Part shown: positions 1-7,124 of the stretch, piece after piece
How positions within the stretch are numbered: the stretch's first letter is position 1
How the letters are laid out: each line of letters begins with the position of its first letter
NCBI GenBank assembly: GCA_041656295.1
Contig: JBBADV010000027.1
Span: 1-17,511, forward strand
Length of the DNA stretch: 17,511 nucleotides
Direction: 5' to 3'
Origin: Kiritimatiellales bacterium
GTDB lineage: Bacteria; Verrucomicrobiota; Kiritimatiellia; Kiritimatiellales; Tichowtungiaceae
Program-made: the position numbers and the translations under genes
Notes under the pieces: generated by a model
The model's input: only the letters and a program-made list of their open reading frames with translations
What the model was told of the DNA's origin: nothing
The model's database searches: none

Positions 1-1388
1 GCGCGGCTGAAGCGATAGCACGGCGAATCAATGTCGCCGAGATGTCCGGTGTGTGCACCGGCAATTAAACGCTGCAGCGGTATGGTTTCTTTTTGTCCGT
101 TGATGTTTGCGACAATATTTTCATTCACCGGCATTTCAACTTCGATACACATGCCTTGCGTGGCCGGCGTCATGTTATTCGGATTGGCTTCGCTTTTGGT
201 GACGAAATGCACGGACCGCTCGCCGGTTTTTTCCCAGTGCGATGTGTAATACTCACTTTCGCCGCCGGTTTGTTCGACGGGCGATACAACTTCGCGCCCG
301 CGAAAGCGCGGTTCGACATTCAGAATTTTTCCGGCGCTGATGCCGAAGTCAACTTCCCACGGTGTAATTTTTTTGCGCTCGCCCCAGCCGAGCTCGAGAT
401 AAAGTTTAGTGCGGATGATTTTGCCGGCCGGCGCCGGTTTCACATCGCATTCGGAGAAGCGCCGGAAGATCTGATTGTTTTTTACAATATCTACATAGTC
501 GATGGCGCCGCCGGCGCTGACGTCGAATTCAATTTCGCGTGCGCCGGAATTTTGCAGAACAGAACCCATTGGATTGCCGTTGATACTGAATTTGAGAGCG
601 ATGCGGTCGCCGGTGATGGCGTAAGTGCGGCGTGCGCGAATGGCGTTCCAGAGGGCGTCGCGCGTTTTGCTTTCCGCCCAGACGCCGGTGGCGCCGTGGC
701 CGTAGCTGCCGGGATGCCCGCTGTGATGATCGGTACAGCCGAGGAAACCGAAAATTTTTCCGGCGGCGAGTCCGTACTGCACAGTGCTTTCCCAGTCGGA
801 GCCGCCCATAGAGTGCAGAAACGGGCGCGTGTTTTCGCTGGTTTCGGAACAGCCGTGCATGGAGATGAGTTCAACGTTCTGTTCAATTTCCGGCGCGAAT
901 GTTTCCCAGTTGATGCCGCGTGTGCCGCGCCGGTAGGCGATGTGGTGCGGAAAACTCATGACGTCATTTCCGGCGGCGTTGAGCGCGTTCAGGCGGTTAT
1001 ACAAATCCGGCAGACTTTCGGCATAGAGAATTTCGCCGGCGAGTTCTTTATAAAAAATGGTACGATCGCCATCGGAATTCATGTGAATTTCGAAGCCCGG
1101 AAAAATAATCATTTTTCCGGCGCGGTCGCGGGCTTTCAGTGTTTCAAGTATTTTCAGCCAGCCGGCTTTGAGGCGCGCAAAACCTTCTTTATGAAAATCG
1201 ATAATGTATTGAATGCGCTCGTCCGGCGCCGGCATATCGGGCCAGTGCGCGTGTCCGGTAACGGAGCAGAAGTCGAGCTGTTCCTCCGCATTTTTGAGCG
1301 CATCTTCGAGCGGGCCGTGTCCATAGGAAATTCTGCAGTGCGTGTGCAGGTCGCCGAAATACGGATTCAGATTTTCATACGCTTTCAT
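1..1388 (-). CDS. DUF3604/PHP-domain putative metal-dependent hydrolase (3' end beyond window)
   Basis: The reading frame is open from an ATG at 1388 to the left edge: 462 codons with no stop, so the C-terminus lies outside the window. A GGAG lies 8 nt before the ATG. The N-terminus has a PHP-type metal motif, GDLHTH (residues 12-17), followed by SVTGHAHW near 43. Further histidine/acid motifs are FPGFEIH near 96, SFPHHIAY near 145 and GCTDHHSGHPG near 217. This order matches DUF3604, a PHP-like family of predicted metal-dependent phosphoesterases/hydrolases; substrates in the family are largely unknown. The second half looks beta-rich, with FSINGNPMGSVL near 268. It lies 127 bp downstream of nagB on the same strand, separated by a repeat island, so co-transcription is possible but unproven. 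The family call is fairly secure; the reaction is not. A 433-codon frame on the opposite strand (93-1394) is its antisense shadow. Confidence 0.85.
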   Translation of the reverse strand, partial: MKAYENLNPYFGDLHTHCRISYGHGPLEDALKNAEEQLDFCSVTGHAHWPDMPAPDERIQYIIDFHKEGFARLKAGWLKILETLKARDRAGKMIIFPGFEIHMNSDGDRTIFYKELAGEILYAESLPDLYNRLNALNAAGNDVMSFPHHIAYRRGTRGINWETFAPEIEQNVELISMHGCSETSENTRPFLHSMGGSDWESTVQYGLAAGKIFGFLGCTDHHSGHPGSYGHGATGVWAESKTRDALWNAIRARRTYAITGDRIALKFSINGNPMGSVLQNSGAREIEFDVSAGGAIDYVDIVKNNQIFRRFSECDVKPAPAGKIIRTKLYLELGWGERKKITPWEVDFGISAGKILNVEPRFRGREVVSPVEQTGGESEYYTSHWEKTGERSVHFVTKSEANPNNMTPATQGMCIEVEMPVNENIVANINGQKETIPLQRLIAGAHTGHLGDIDSPCYRFSR

Positions 1389-1420
1389 TTTTAATGCTCC
1401 GTTTTTAGAATGAGAATTTC

Positions 1421-1549
1421 ACCGCAGATAATACGGATTTAAATTGCCGCAAAAACGCGCAAAAGACACAAAATATTCAACGTTAATTTGTGTTCATTCG
1501 CATAAATCCGCGGTTTAAAATTCGTTTCTATCTGTGTTATCCGCAGTTT
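1421..1549. repeat. Intergenic repeat island with imperfect terminal inverted repeats
   Basis: The stretch opens with ACCGCAGATAATACGGAT and closes with ATCTGTGTTATCCGCAGT, which are imperfect reverse complements. Between them are repeat-like phrases such as GTTCATTCGCATAAATCCGCGG. The same vocabulary occurs at 3172-3369. The island fills the nagB-DUF3604 gap, and its right end supplies the last codons and stop of nagB. It has no coding capacity. Origin and function are not known to me; it resembles the rapidly evolving, dispersed intergenic repeats of many environmental bacterial genomes. Confidence 0.6.
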
Positions 1550-2351
1550 CTTTATTCTGATTTTTGCGGCGACACGATTCATTCGGTTTGCTGGAATAAA
1601 CCCAGCGGTAATAATCGGCGAGTTTCAGTTTTCCGGCAGCGGCATCGTCGATGAACACTTTGGCAACGGGATGATGCTGCAGAATAGACGCCGGCATAAT
1701 TGCGGCAACCGGACCCTCGATGGTCGCGGCAATCGCGTCGGCTTTGCCGGCGCCGAATGCGAGCATCAGCGCCATGCGCGCTTCCATGATCGTGCCGATT
1801 CCCATGGTAATGCAGTGTTTCGGCACCTGTGATTCATCGCCGGAAAAAAAGCGCGCGTTATCAGCCACGGTCTGCTGCGTCAGCGTTTTCATGCGTGTGC
1901 GCGAAGCAAACGAGGAAACCGGTTCGTTGAATCCGATGTGTCCGTCTGATCCAATGCCCAGCACCTGAAGATCAATGCCGCCGGCGGCGATGATCGTTTT
2001 TTCATATTTGGCGCAGAACGCCGGAATATCTTTTGTCATGCCGTCGGGGATATGAATATTTTCCGGCGCGATATTAATGTGATCGAAAAAATTTTCGTGC
2101 ATGAAGCGGTAATATGACTGTTCATGGTCCGCCGGCAGCCCGATGTATTCATCAAGATTAAATGTTCTGACGCCGGAAAAATCGAGTCCGTCCTTGTTGT
2201 GCATGCGGATCAGCTCTTTATACAGCAGCAGCGGCGTGCTTCCCGTGGCGAGCCCGAGCACTGCGTCCGGTTTTTTCTTAATCAACTGCGCTACAATTTT
2301 CGCCGCCGTACGGCTGCCGGTTTCTGCATCTTTCTGAATAATTACTTCCAT
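1515..2351 (-). CDS. nagB: Glucosamine-6-phosphate deaminase
   Basis: Cytosolic enzyme that converts glucosamine-6-phosphate to fructose-6-phosphate plus ammonia, the last step of amino-sugar catabolism. The chosen start (MEVIIQKD) gives 278 aa, close to the 266 aa of E. coli NagB. It has AGGAGTT with 8-nt spacing, whereas an upstream in-frame ATG at 2414 would add 21 residues deep inside the neighbouring gene. Visible motifs are LATGSTP (34-40, phosphate loop), NLDEYIGL (65-72, Asp67) and GIGSDGHIGFNEP (132-144, with Asp136, His138 and Glu143). These correspond to E. coli Asp72, Asp141, His143 and Glu148, so catalysis should be intact. The start overlaps the upstream PIG-L gene by 10 bp, indicating translational coupling. 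The last residues (after about 262) are encoded by the adjacent repeat island, so the C-terminal tail is unlikely to be conserved. No nagA is seen in the window. Confidence 0.95.
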   Translation of the reverse strand: MEVIIQKDAETGSRTAAKIVAQLIKKKPDAVLGLATGSTPLLLYKELIRMHNKDGLDFSGVRTFNLDEYIGLPADHEQSYYRFMHENFFDHINIAPENIHIPDGMTKDIPAFCAKYEKTIIAAGGIDLQVLGIGSDGHIGFNEPVSSFASRTRMKTLTQQTVADNARFFSGDESQVPKHCITMGIGTIMEARMALMLAFGAGKADAIAATIEGPVAAIMPASILQHHPVAKVFIDDAAAGKLKLADYYRWVYSSKPNESCRRKNQNKETADNTDRNEF

Positions 2352-3148
2352 GCGAATAACTCCTTTAATGATGTTTGCATTGAAACAAATTTCCCGGCGT
2401 CCGGCACAGAACAAAATTTACCGTTCTGCCACCGGCGCAGACGGTACAGCGTCGCGAATGAAAATTCCGGCGGCGTGCCGCCCTGTCCGCCGACGAGTTC
2501 GCCGCCGCGCCGCACATTATCCTGCATCCACGCCGGCAGCAGCAAATGGTACGGATTGCGCGCGACTTCTTCGGTGTGTAAGGAGAGCGCAGCTACCAGA
2601 TCGGCAACGCAAACCGCATCGCCTTCAATCATCAGATCCGGATTGTCCATGGCGCCCCAGAATTCCGTTTCGATGGTGAAACAGGAAAATTCCGGCGGCA
2701 GTGCCGCCAGCGCTTCAGCGAGCAGAAAATGCGTTTTAATATGACGCGAATTCCAGTCGCGCTCGTGCGGGAAAAAAATAATCTCCGGCGCTTCGCGTTG
2801 CAGAATTTCCATGATTCCAGCGACATCCAGATTCATAAAATTGCTGCGCGGATAAATCTCCCAGCCGAGAAATCCGCACGCTGCTTTCAGCTCGGCAGCG
2901 CGGCCCGGCCGGCGCTTTTCATCGCTGCCGAACGTTACCGGCACATTAATAATTTTTACCCCCGCTTCGCGCATCAGCCGCAGCGGCAGCAGTCCGGTAA
3001 TACATTCATCGTCCGGGTGCGGCGAGAAAAGCAGTGCTTTACGCTCTGCCGGTTGTACTGGCGTTTCAATTCCGGCCGGCGAAATGCTTTTTGCATTCTG
3101 CACACCGGCCTCAATATTCTTCACAAACTCAAGATACGGATTTGTCAT
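2342..3148 (-). CDS. PIG-L/LmbE-family N-acetylglucosamine deacetylase-like protein
   Basis: Protein of 268 aa of the PIG-L (LmbE) family, zinc hydrolases that remove N-acetyl groups from GlcNAc-containing molecules. The signature PHPDDE is at residues 43-48, and the second metal/catalytic motif PHERDWNSRHIKTH spans about 127-140, with His136 and His140. No signal peptide is visible, so it is probably cytosolic. The start is supported by GGAGGAG 4 nt before the ATG. Its last codons overlap the nagB start by 10 bp, and nagB's ribosome binding site lies inside this gene. From memory, Bacteroidetes have long NagB proteins fused to a PIG-L domain, which supports a joint role. Inference: it deacetylates GlcNAc or a GlcNAc conjugate so that NagB can use the product after phosphorylation. 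Other PIG-L substrates (thiol precursors, chitobiose) remain possible. Confidence 0.9.
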   Translation of the reverse strand: MTNPYLEFVKNIEAGVQNAKSISPAGIETPVQPAERKALLFSPHPDDECITGLLPLRLMREAGVKIINVPVTFGSDEKRRPGRAAELKAACGFLGWEIYPRSNFMNLDVAGIMEILQREAPEIIFFPHERDWNSRHIKTHFLLAEALAALPPEFSCFTIETEFWGAMDNPDLMIEGDAVCVADLVAALSLHTEEVARNPYHLLLPAWMQDNVRRGGELVGGQGGTPPEFSFATLYRLRRWQNGKFCSVPDAGKFVSMQTSLKELFAWK

Positions 3149-3171
3149 TTTACTCCTCCATTCATTTTTTG

Positions 3172-3369
3172 AACCGCGGATAACACGGATGAAAACGGAT
3201 ATAAAAATTCAAACCACTAATTAACACTAATCAGCACTAATAATTAGTCATTCGAAGAAGGGCTTTGCGAACGCAAAGCAGCGAAGCGGCAAAATAACTG
3301 AAGATTAGTGGTTAAAATTCGTGTCCATTCGTGGTTAAAAATCCGTTTATATCCGTGTTATCCGCGGTT
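3172..3369. repeat. Nested-palindrome intergenic element with 19-bp perfect terminal inverted repeats
   Basis: The left end AACCGCGGATAACACGGAT (3172-3190) is the exact reverse complement of 3351-3369. Allowing two mismatches, the arms extend to about 29 bp. Inside lies a second inverted pair: AACCACTAAT-type units near 3212-3232 against TTCGTG/GTGGTT units at 3317-3336. At the centre is a 40-nt core (3251-3290) containing the perfect hairpin GCTTTGCG-AA-CGCAAAGC. The whole element could fold into one long imperfect stem. It fills the gap between the ROK-like gene and the PIG-L gene, with no ORF of note. A related core occurs in the opposite orientation at 5819-5858. It could be a miniature mobile element or a REP-like structured repeat. 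Confidence 0.75.
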
Positions 3370-3376
3370 TTATTTT

Positions 3377-4747
3377 TCAAATCTCAGGTAAGCTCGCTGC
3401 AGCGACGGCCTGCCCGTGGCGTTTATCTTTTTCATCCGGCGTCACAATTTTAAGCTGTTCTGCCAGCGCCGGAAATTCGGACGTCAAAACGTTTTCAGCG
3501 TTCTGAATAATTATATCGCCGCCGGCGCCGGAGGTTACGCGGCCGAGCAGCAGCACTCGCCGGATTTCATAAAAGCCGGCATAGTGCGCAATGCTGTACC
3601 CGAGGCAGGTTCCGATGGTGGAATAAATTTTTGCGGCGCGCTCATCGCCGGCGCTCATCAGTTTCTGCACTTCAATCAGCTGTTCGGCGAACGGAAGTCC
3701 CGGCGCAAAATCAATTCCGGCGAGCGGCGCGAGCCGCGCAACACCCTGCTGCGAAAAATACTGCACGCCGCAGCCGATGTCGCCGGACCATTCATCCGCC
3801 GGCGCGTGCGCACGGTAATCCACCGGCGCAAACGCCAGCTCGTTCAGCCACGGCGTAATATTGCCGTCCGGCGTCACATACCCGGCGGCCATACTGGTGC
3901 CGAGCGAAATTCCGAGCACCGCGTTTTCATTCATCGACATTGATCCTGCGAGCGCTGTCACCTCGCCGTCGTTCACCACCTCAAACGGCACATTGTTCCA
4001 GCGCGCTTTCAGATCGAAAAAGATACGCCGGATTTTCCGCTCAAAATTTTCCGGCGACACACCGCGGAAGAGCGACGCCACTCGCACTTCGTTATTCACA
4101 TACACGCCGGCGGCGCTCCCGCCGATGGCGTCCACGCGCGGCAGATGCGCCGCCGCGTGCTGCAGCGTTTCATGAATCCCGGTAATGTGATATTCAGGAT
4201 CGTTTTCAAAATAGGGATTCCATTCGATCTCTTCCGAAAACACCACCTTGCCGTCCATTACGGCGGCGCACTTACGATCCGATCCGCCGAGATCAAAACC
4301 GATGCGGCAGCCGTCGAAATGACGTCCCAGCGCAACTGCCGTTTCGTTCTCCGGCGGAATTTCTTCCGGCGCACAAGCGAGAATCGACAACGGCTGTCCG
4401 TACACTTTTCCGCCGAAAAATTCATAATCAAATCTGCGCGCACCGGACGGTGAGTAGATCGCCGCGAGTTTTTTCGTGAACGCATCTGCGCCGGAAATCA
4501 GCACGGTACTCCCGCCGCGCTGCCACAGCAGAAATTTCAGCAGCCGTTCAAGATGGAACAGCGAGCACGCTTCGTTCGCCGGCGTCAGCGGCAGAAGTTT
4601 TGTTTCATACACTGAGCAGGTTTGGTCGGGACGCACGAATGCAATTCGCACCGGCACATCCGCAGTTTTACGATATTCACGATTCCACAGTGCCGCCGGA
4701 ACAAAATCTGTATCCAGCACCGGTTTTATTTTGGGTTCACAATTCAT
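3377..4747 (-). CDS. ROK-like sugar kinase with extended N-terminus
   Basis: Protein of 456 aa whose C-terminal 310 residues resemble ROK/hexokinase-type sugar kinases. ATP/phosphate motif 1 is GFDLGGSDRK (150-159), a small-residue motif GGSAAGVYV lies at 209-217, VVNDGEVTALAG (257-268) carries the likely catalytic Asp260, and LGISLGTSMAAGY (278-290) is the second phosphate motif. The first 145 residues form an extension not seen in ordinary 300-aa ROK kinases. The usual ROK zinc motif (CxCGxxGC) is absent; only an isolated GCG occurs near 325. No helix-turn-helix is evident, so it is more likely an enzyme than a NagC/XylR repressor. The ribosome binding site before the ATG is weak. Position upstream of PIG-L and nagB suggests phosphorylation of an amino sugar such as glucosamine or GlcNAc; the substrate is inferred only from context. 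Confidence 0.8.
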   Translation of the reverse strand: MNCEPKIKPVLDTDFVPAALWNREYRKTADVPVRIAFVRPDQTCSVYETKLLPLTPANEACSLFHLERLLKFLLWQRGGSTVLISGADAFTKKLAAIYSPSGARRFDYEFFGGKVYGQPLSILACAPEEIPPENETAVALGRHFDGCRIGFDLGGSDRKCAAVMDGKVVFSEEIEWNPYFENDPEYHITGIHETLQHAAAHLPRVDAIGGSAAGVYVNNEVRVASLFRGVSPENFERKIRRIFFDLKARWNNVPFEVVNDGEVTALAGSMSMNENAVLGISLGTSMAAGYVTPDGNITPWLNELAFAPVDYRAHAPADEWSGDIGCGVQYFSQQGVARLAPLAGIDFAPGLPFAEQLIEVQKLMSAGDERAAKIYSTIGTCLGYSIAHYAGFYEIRRVLLLGRVTSGAGGDIIIQNAENVLTSEFPALAEQLKIVTPDEKDKRHGQAVAAASLPEI

Positions 4748-4840
4748 GCCATAAGAATAAAATATGCGGCTCTAGAAGAAATATTAAATAGTTATCTTAT
4801 TCGACTGACTTTTAACAATTCCGGCGGTAATTTTTTCGGC
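4748..4840. promoter_or_regulatory. Divergent control region between ROK-like gene and araC-type regulator
   Basis: This 93-bp AT-rich stretch separates two divergently transcribed genes and must hold at least the kinase promoter. An imperfect inverted pair, ATAAGAATAA (4751-4760) and TTATCTTAT (4792-4800), differs by one indel and could be a regulator site. No -35/-10 pair is clear enough to assign. The local AT-richness contrasts with the GC-rich genes on both sides. Confidence 0.35.
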
Positions 4841-5683
4841 GTGAATGCCAAACTGCTCAAACTCAGTGATCCGTCCGACTACTTTCCGGGTACCGGGAAC
4901 TCCCCGCTGCCTGCGCCGCAGAATATTCTGCTGTTTGCGCGCCATACCAAACAAAAGCTGCAGGAAGAAGCGCTGCTGAGCCGGTCGCATCACCGCTTCG
5001 TGCTGATTTTTAATCTGGAAACAGCCGGTTATGTTCACATCGATCACTTAACATTCCGTTTTTATCCCGGACAGATGCTGCTGATTCATCCGTTTCAGTT
5101 TCATCATTACAGTCACTTGGAAAAACAAAAATTGAAGTGGGGTTTCTGCACATTCGAGCTTGATCCGCAATCGTTTCTCGCGCCGCTGCGCAACCGGATT
5201 TTTAAGAACAGCGCTGCTGCCGGAAAACTGCTGGCGGAAATTCTAGAAACGTGGCTGGCAAAAAAAACCGGCGGCCAGGCGGAAAAACTGCAGGCGCTGG
5301 TGCTGCTGCTGTTAATTGCACTGAAGCAGTCAGCGGCCGGTGCACCGGCAGCGGTTCCGGTGCGCGCCGGCGGAAATATTCTGCACCGCGTGAACCGTTT
5401 TCTGCACGAACACCCCGCCGCCGGCATCTCTGATTTTGCCGAAAATTCCGGCGTATCTGAATCATGGCTGCGTGAAAAATTCCGTAAGACCGCCGGTATT
5501 TCACTCGGCAGTCATATTCGCAACTGCCGGATCAACCGCGCAATGATGCTGTTGCGCACAACCGATCTGCCCGTCGCCGAAATCGCCGGCGAAACCGGAT
5601 TCAGCTCACTGCAGTCGTTCAGCCGCGCTTTTAAAACCGGCGCCGGCAAGTCACCGCGCGCTTACCGGAACAGTGCGGGATAG
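4841..5683 (+). CDS. AraC-family transcriptional regulator with cupin-like sensor
   Basis: About 280 aa if the GTG at 4841 is the start. The frame is open further upstream to an ATG at 4622, but that lies inside the divergent kinase gene, and no ATG occurs in between; the start is therefore uncertain. The N-terminal half has an AraC-binding cupin pattern: SRSHHRFVLIFNLE, then HIDHLTFRFYPGQMLLIHPFQFHHYSH. The C-terminal 95 residues form a double helix-turn-helix: ISDFAENSGVSESWLREKFRK, then LPVAEIAGETGFSSLQSFSRAFK and the closing GKSPRAYR, typical of AraC/XylS proteins. Divergent placement suggests it senses a sugar and controls the kinase/PIG-L/nagB genes; this is inference. Confidence 0.88.
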   Translation: MNAKLLKLSDPSDYFPGTGNSPLPAPQNILLFARHTKQKLQEEALLSRSHHRFVLIFNLETAGYVHIDHLTFRFYPGQMLLIHPFQFHHYSHLEKQKLKWGFCTFELDPQSFLAPLRNRIFKNSAAAGKLLAEILETWLAKKTGGQAEKLQALVLLLLIALKQSAAGAPAAVPVRAGGNILHRVNRFLHEHPAAGISDFAENSGVSESWLREKFRKTAGISLGSHIRNCRINRAMMLLRTTDLPVAEIAGETGFSSLQSFSRAFKTGAGKSPRAYRNSAG

Positions 5684-5692
5684 GAGATAGAG

Positions 5693-5734
5693 TTCGGGGT
5701 TCAGAGTTCAAAGTTCAGGATTCAAGATTCGGGA
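5693..5734 (+). repeat. Tandem heptamer repeat (TTCRRRR x6)
   Basis: Six consecutive 7-nt units begin at 5693: TTCGGGG, TTCAGAG, TTCAAAG, TTCAGGA, TTCAAGA and TTCGGGA. Every unit starts with TTC followed by four purines. The array begins 9 bp after the AraC-type regulator stop. Period 7 excludes a coding microsatellite. One strand of the array is purine-rich apart from the TTC steps. Function unknown. Confidence 0.7.
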
Positions 5735-5774
5735 ACGTGTAAAAAATCTTTGAAAAAATTTCCCCGCGAATTTT

Positions 5775-5858
5775 CACGAATAAACACGAATGTATTTCAT
5801 TTTATGTTCGTGAAGACTGCCGCTCCGCTGCTTTGCATTTGCAAAGCCTTTCTTCGAG
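5775..5858 (+). repeat. Second copy (diverged) of the structured intergenic repeat
   Basis: This segment is colinear with the reverse complement of 3251-3333. CACGAAT-AA-ACACGAAT (5775-5791) corresponds to CACGAAT-GG-ACACGAAT there. After 43-44 nt in both copies comes a 40-nt core (5819-5858 here) that I align at 35/40 identity, all differences being transitions. The hairpin GCTTTGC-ATTT-GCAAAGC is kept although its inner bases changed. The rest of the 5684-5998 gap holds a heptamer array (5693-5734), a further repeat-like phrase near 5947-5972 (TATCTGCGGTTCTGC) and no gene that I can support. Confidence 0.65.
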
Positions 5859-5998
5859 AGGCTTGAACTTGTGAAAGGCAGCCGCGCAAGGAGCCGCAAC
5901 CGTGTCCCGCACCACAACTCTTTTACCAATCAATCTGTCTTTATCTGCAATATCTGCGGTTCTGCTAAAAATTAAATTGCTCTGATTCCGGCGGTAAA

Positions 5999-7015
5999 TT
6001 AATTTTTTTGCCAGCCGGGCTGGCTACGCGCTTCATCAATGAATGTTAAAATGTTTTCGAACGATGTATCGCTTTCAACTGCGTGTGACGGCGAGAAGAT
6101 GTAACTGCCGGCGGCACCGAGTTCGAGCAGCCGGCGCGATTCGCGGCGGACATCGTCCGGCGTGCCGAACGGCAGCGTTTTCTGAATACTGAGTCCGCCG
6201 TGAAATGTGAGCCGCCCGCGATATTCCGGCAGGATCGACCAGATGTCCATCACTTCTGGCTGAAACGGGTTGAAGCTGTTAAGTCCGGCGGCAATCAGAT
6301 CATCGAACAATTCATCGACGTCACCGCAGGAGTGAATCATCACAAATTTTCCAGCGGTGCGCGCCGTACTGTACATGCGTTTGATTTGCGGATAAATATA
6401 TTCGTGCCAGAGCGCAGGCCCCATAATTAATCCGTGCTGCTGTCCCCAGTCGTCGCCAAAATAAACAGCATCGATATCATATGTGAGTGCTTTCTGTACC
6501 TGCGCGATATTATAATCGGCAATTGCCGTGAGCAGTTCATGGACAAATTCCGGATGATCGATCATGTCGATCATCAAATTCTCCATACCGCGCAGTGTCC
6601 ATGCACGTTCGAAAAGAGAGAAGCCGAGCTCAAACACGCGAAAGCAGTCGGCGCGCGCGGCAATATTTTCTTTGATGCCGGCGAAGAAACGTGCATCGCA
6701 TGGATCAGGAAATTTTACACCGCTCATATCCGGTTCAGGAATAACGCAGCCCTGTACAACGCCGATGTCTTTATCAACGCTCCGGTCCCATACTACACCG
6801 AATACATCGCGAAAATGATCGTTACCGATGTCTTCAAAAAATCCTATATCGCTGCCCAGCCGGACAATATGATTGTCCACTGCCGTTTCCAGATCATCTG
6901 TTTTAAAATGCTTTTTTAACATCTGTTCCGGTTCATGTGTAAATTTGTACGACCACGGCACATACGGCGGTTTTTTTCCTTCCAGCACCATTCGAATCAC
7001 TTCACGTTTTGTCAT
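5999..7015 (-). CDS. UroD/MtaA-superfamily methyltransferase-like protein
   Basis: Protein of 338 aa starting MTKREVIRMVLEGKKP, chosen because GGAG stands 6 nt before this ATG; an in-frame ATG at 7048 has no such signal. The fold is the uroporphyrinogen decarboxylase (UroD) barrel, but the sequence belongs with the MtaA/CmuA-like side. VYFGDDWGQQ lies near 185-193, and FVMIHSCGDVDELFDDL (about 225-241) contains the His-x-Cys-Gly motif that carries zinc ligands in methylcobalamin:coenzyme M methyltransferases. The C-terminal SPSHAVESDTSFEN follows the usual family pattern, though without an obvious third Cys ligand. True haem UroD is unlikely. PVC genomes often carry many such paralogues, mostly of unknown substrate; demethylation or a related C1 transfer is plausible. 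The divergent PocR-AraC regulator probably controls it. Confidence 0.85.
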   Translation of the reverse strand: MTKREVIRMVLEGKKPPYVPWSYKFTHEPEQMLKKHFKTDDLETAVDNHIVRLGSDIGFFEDIGNDHFRDVFGVVWDRSVDKDIGVVQGCVIPEPDMSGVKFPDPCDARFFAGIKENIAARADCFRVFELGFSLFERAWTLRGMENLMIDMIDHPEFVHELLTAIADYNIAQVQKALTYDIDAVYFGDDWGQQHGLIMGPALWHEYIYPQIKRMYSTARTAGKFVMIHSCGDVDELFDDLIAAGLNSFNPFQPEVMDIWSILPEYRGRLTFHGGLSIQKTLPFGTPDDVRRESRRLLELGAAGSYIFSPSHAVESDTSFENILTFIDEARSQPGWQKN

Positions 7016-7081
7016 AAACTTCTCCGGTTCATCGGTTACATTCAACACTGTGCAATTTTTTTTGTAAATAGAGTCGACAGC

Positions 7082-7122
7082 AATAAATATGGACTAAACT
7101 GCAATATAACTTAATATTTATT
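7082..7122. promoter_or_regulatory. Candidate operator: 9-bp inverted repeat in divergent intergenic region
   Basis: AATAAATAT (7082-7090) and ATATTTATT (7114-7122) are perfect reverse complements separated by 23 bp. The centres are 32 bp apart, about three helical turns. The pair sits between the divergent UroD-like and PocR-AraC genes, and its right half abuts the regulator's start codon, where no Shine-Dalgarno sequence is seen. AT-rich repeats arise easily by chance, so this is only a candidate regulator-binding site. Confidence 0.3.
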
Positions 7123-7124
7123 CC

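Noticed and set aside
93..1394. Long plus-strand ORF of 433 codons
   Set aside because: The complementary strand encodes an uninterrupted DUF3604/PHP protein with recognisable metal motifs; the plus-strand translation is low-complexity Phe/Ala/Gly/Val-rich and matches no family I know.
3172..3369. Possible CRISPR-like array (repeated CACTAAT/CACGAAT words)
   Set aside because: The repeats are inverted and irregularly spaced, with no equal-length unique spacers and no cas genes nearby.
4622..4840. N-terminal extension of the AraC regulator from the ATG at 4622
   Set aside because: It would lie inside the divergent kinase gene, and its translation (Cys/His/Ile-rich) does not resemble an AraC N-terminus.
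6434..6919. Plus-strand ORF of 161 codons
   Set aside because: Antisense shadow of the UroD-like gene, without a ribosome binding site or recognisable motifs.
7016..7124. Cobalamin riboswitch upstream of the UroD-like gene
   Set aside because: The leader is only about 100 bp, AT-rich, and shows no B12-box-like sequence or extended structure.
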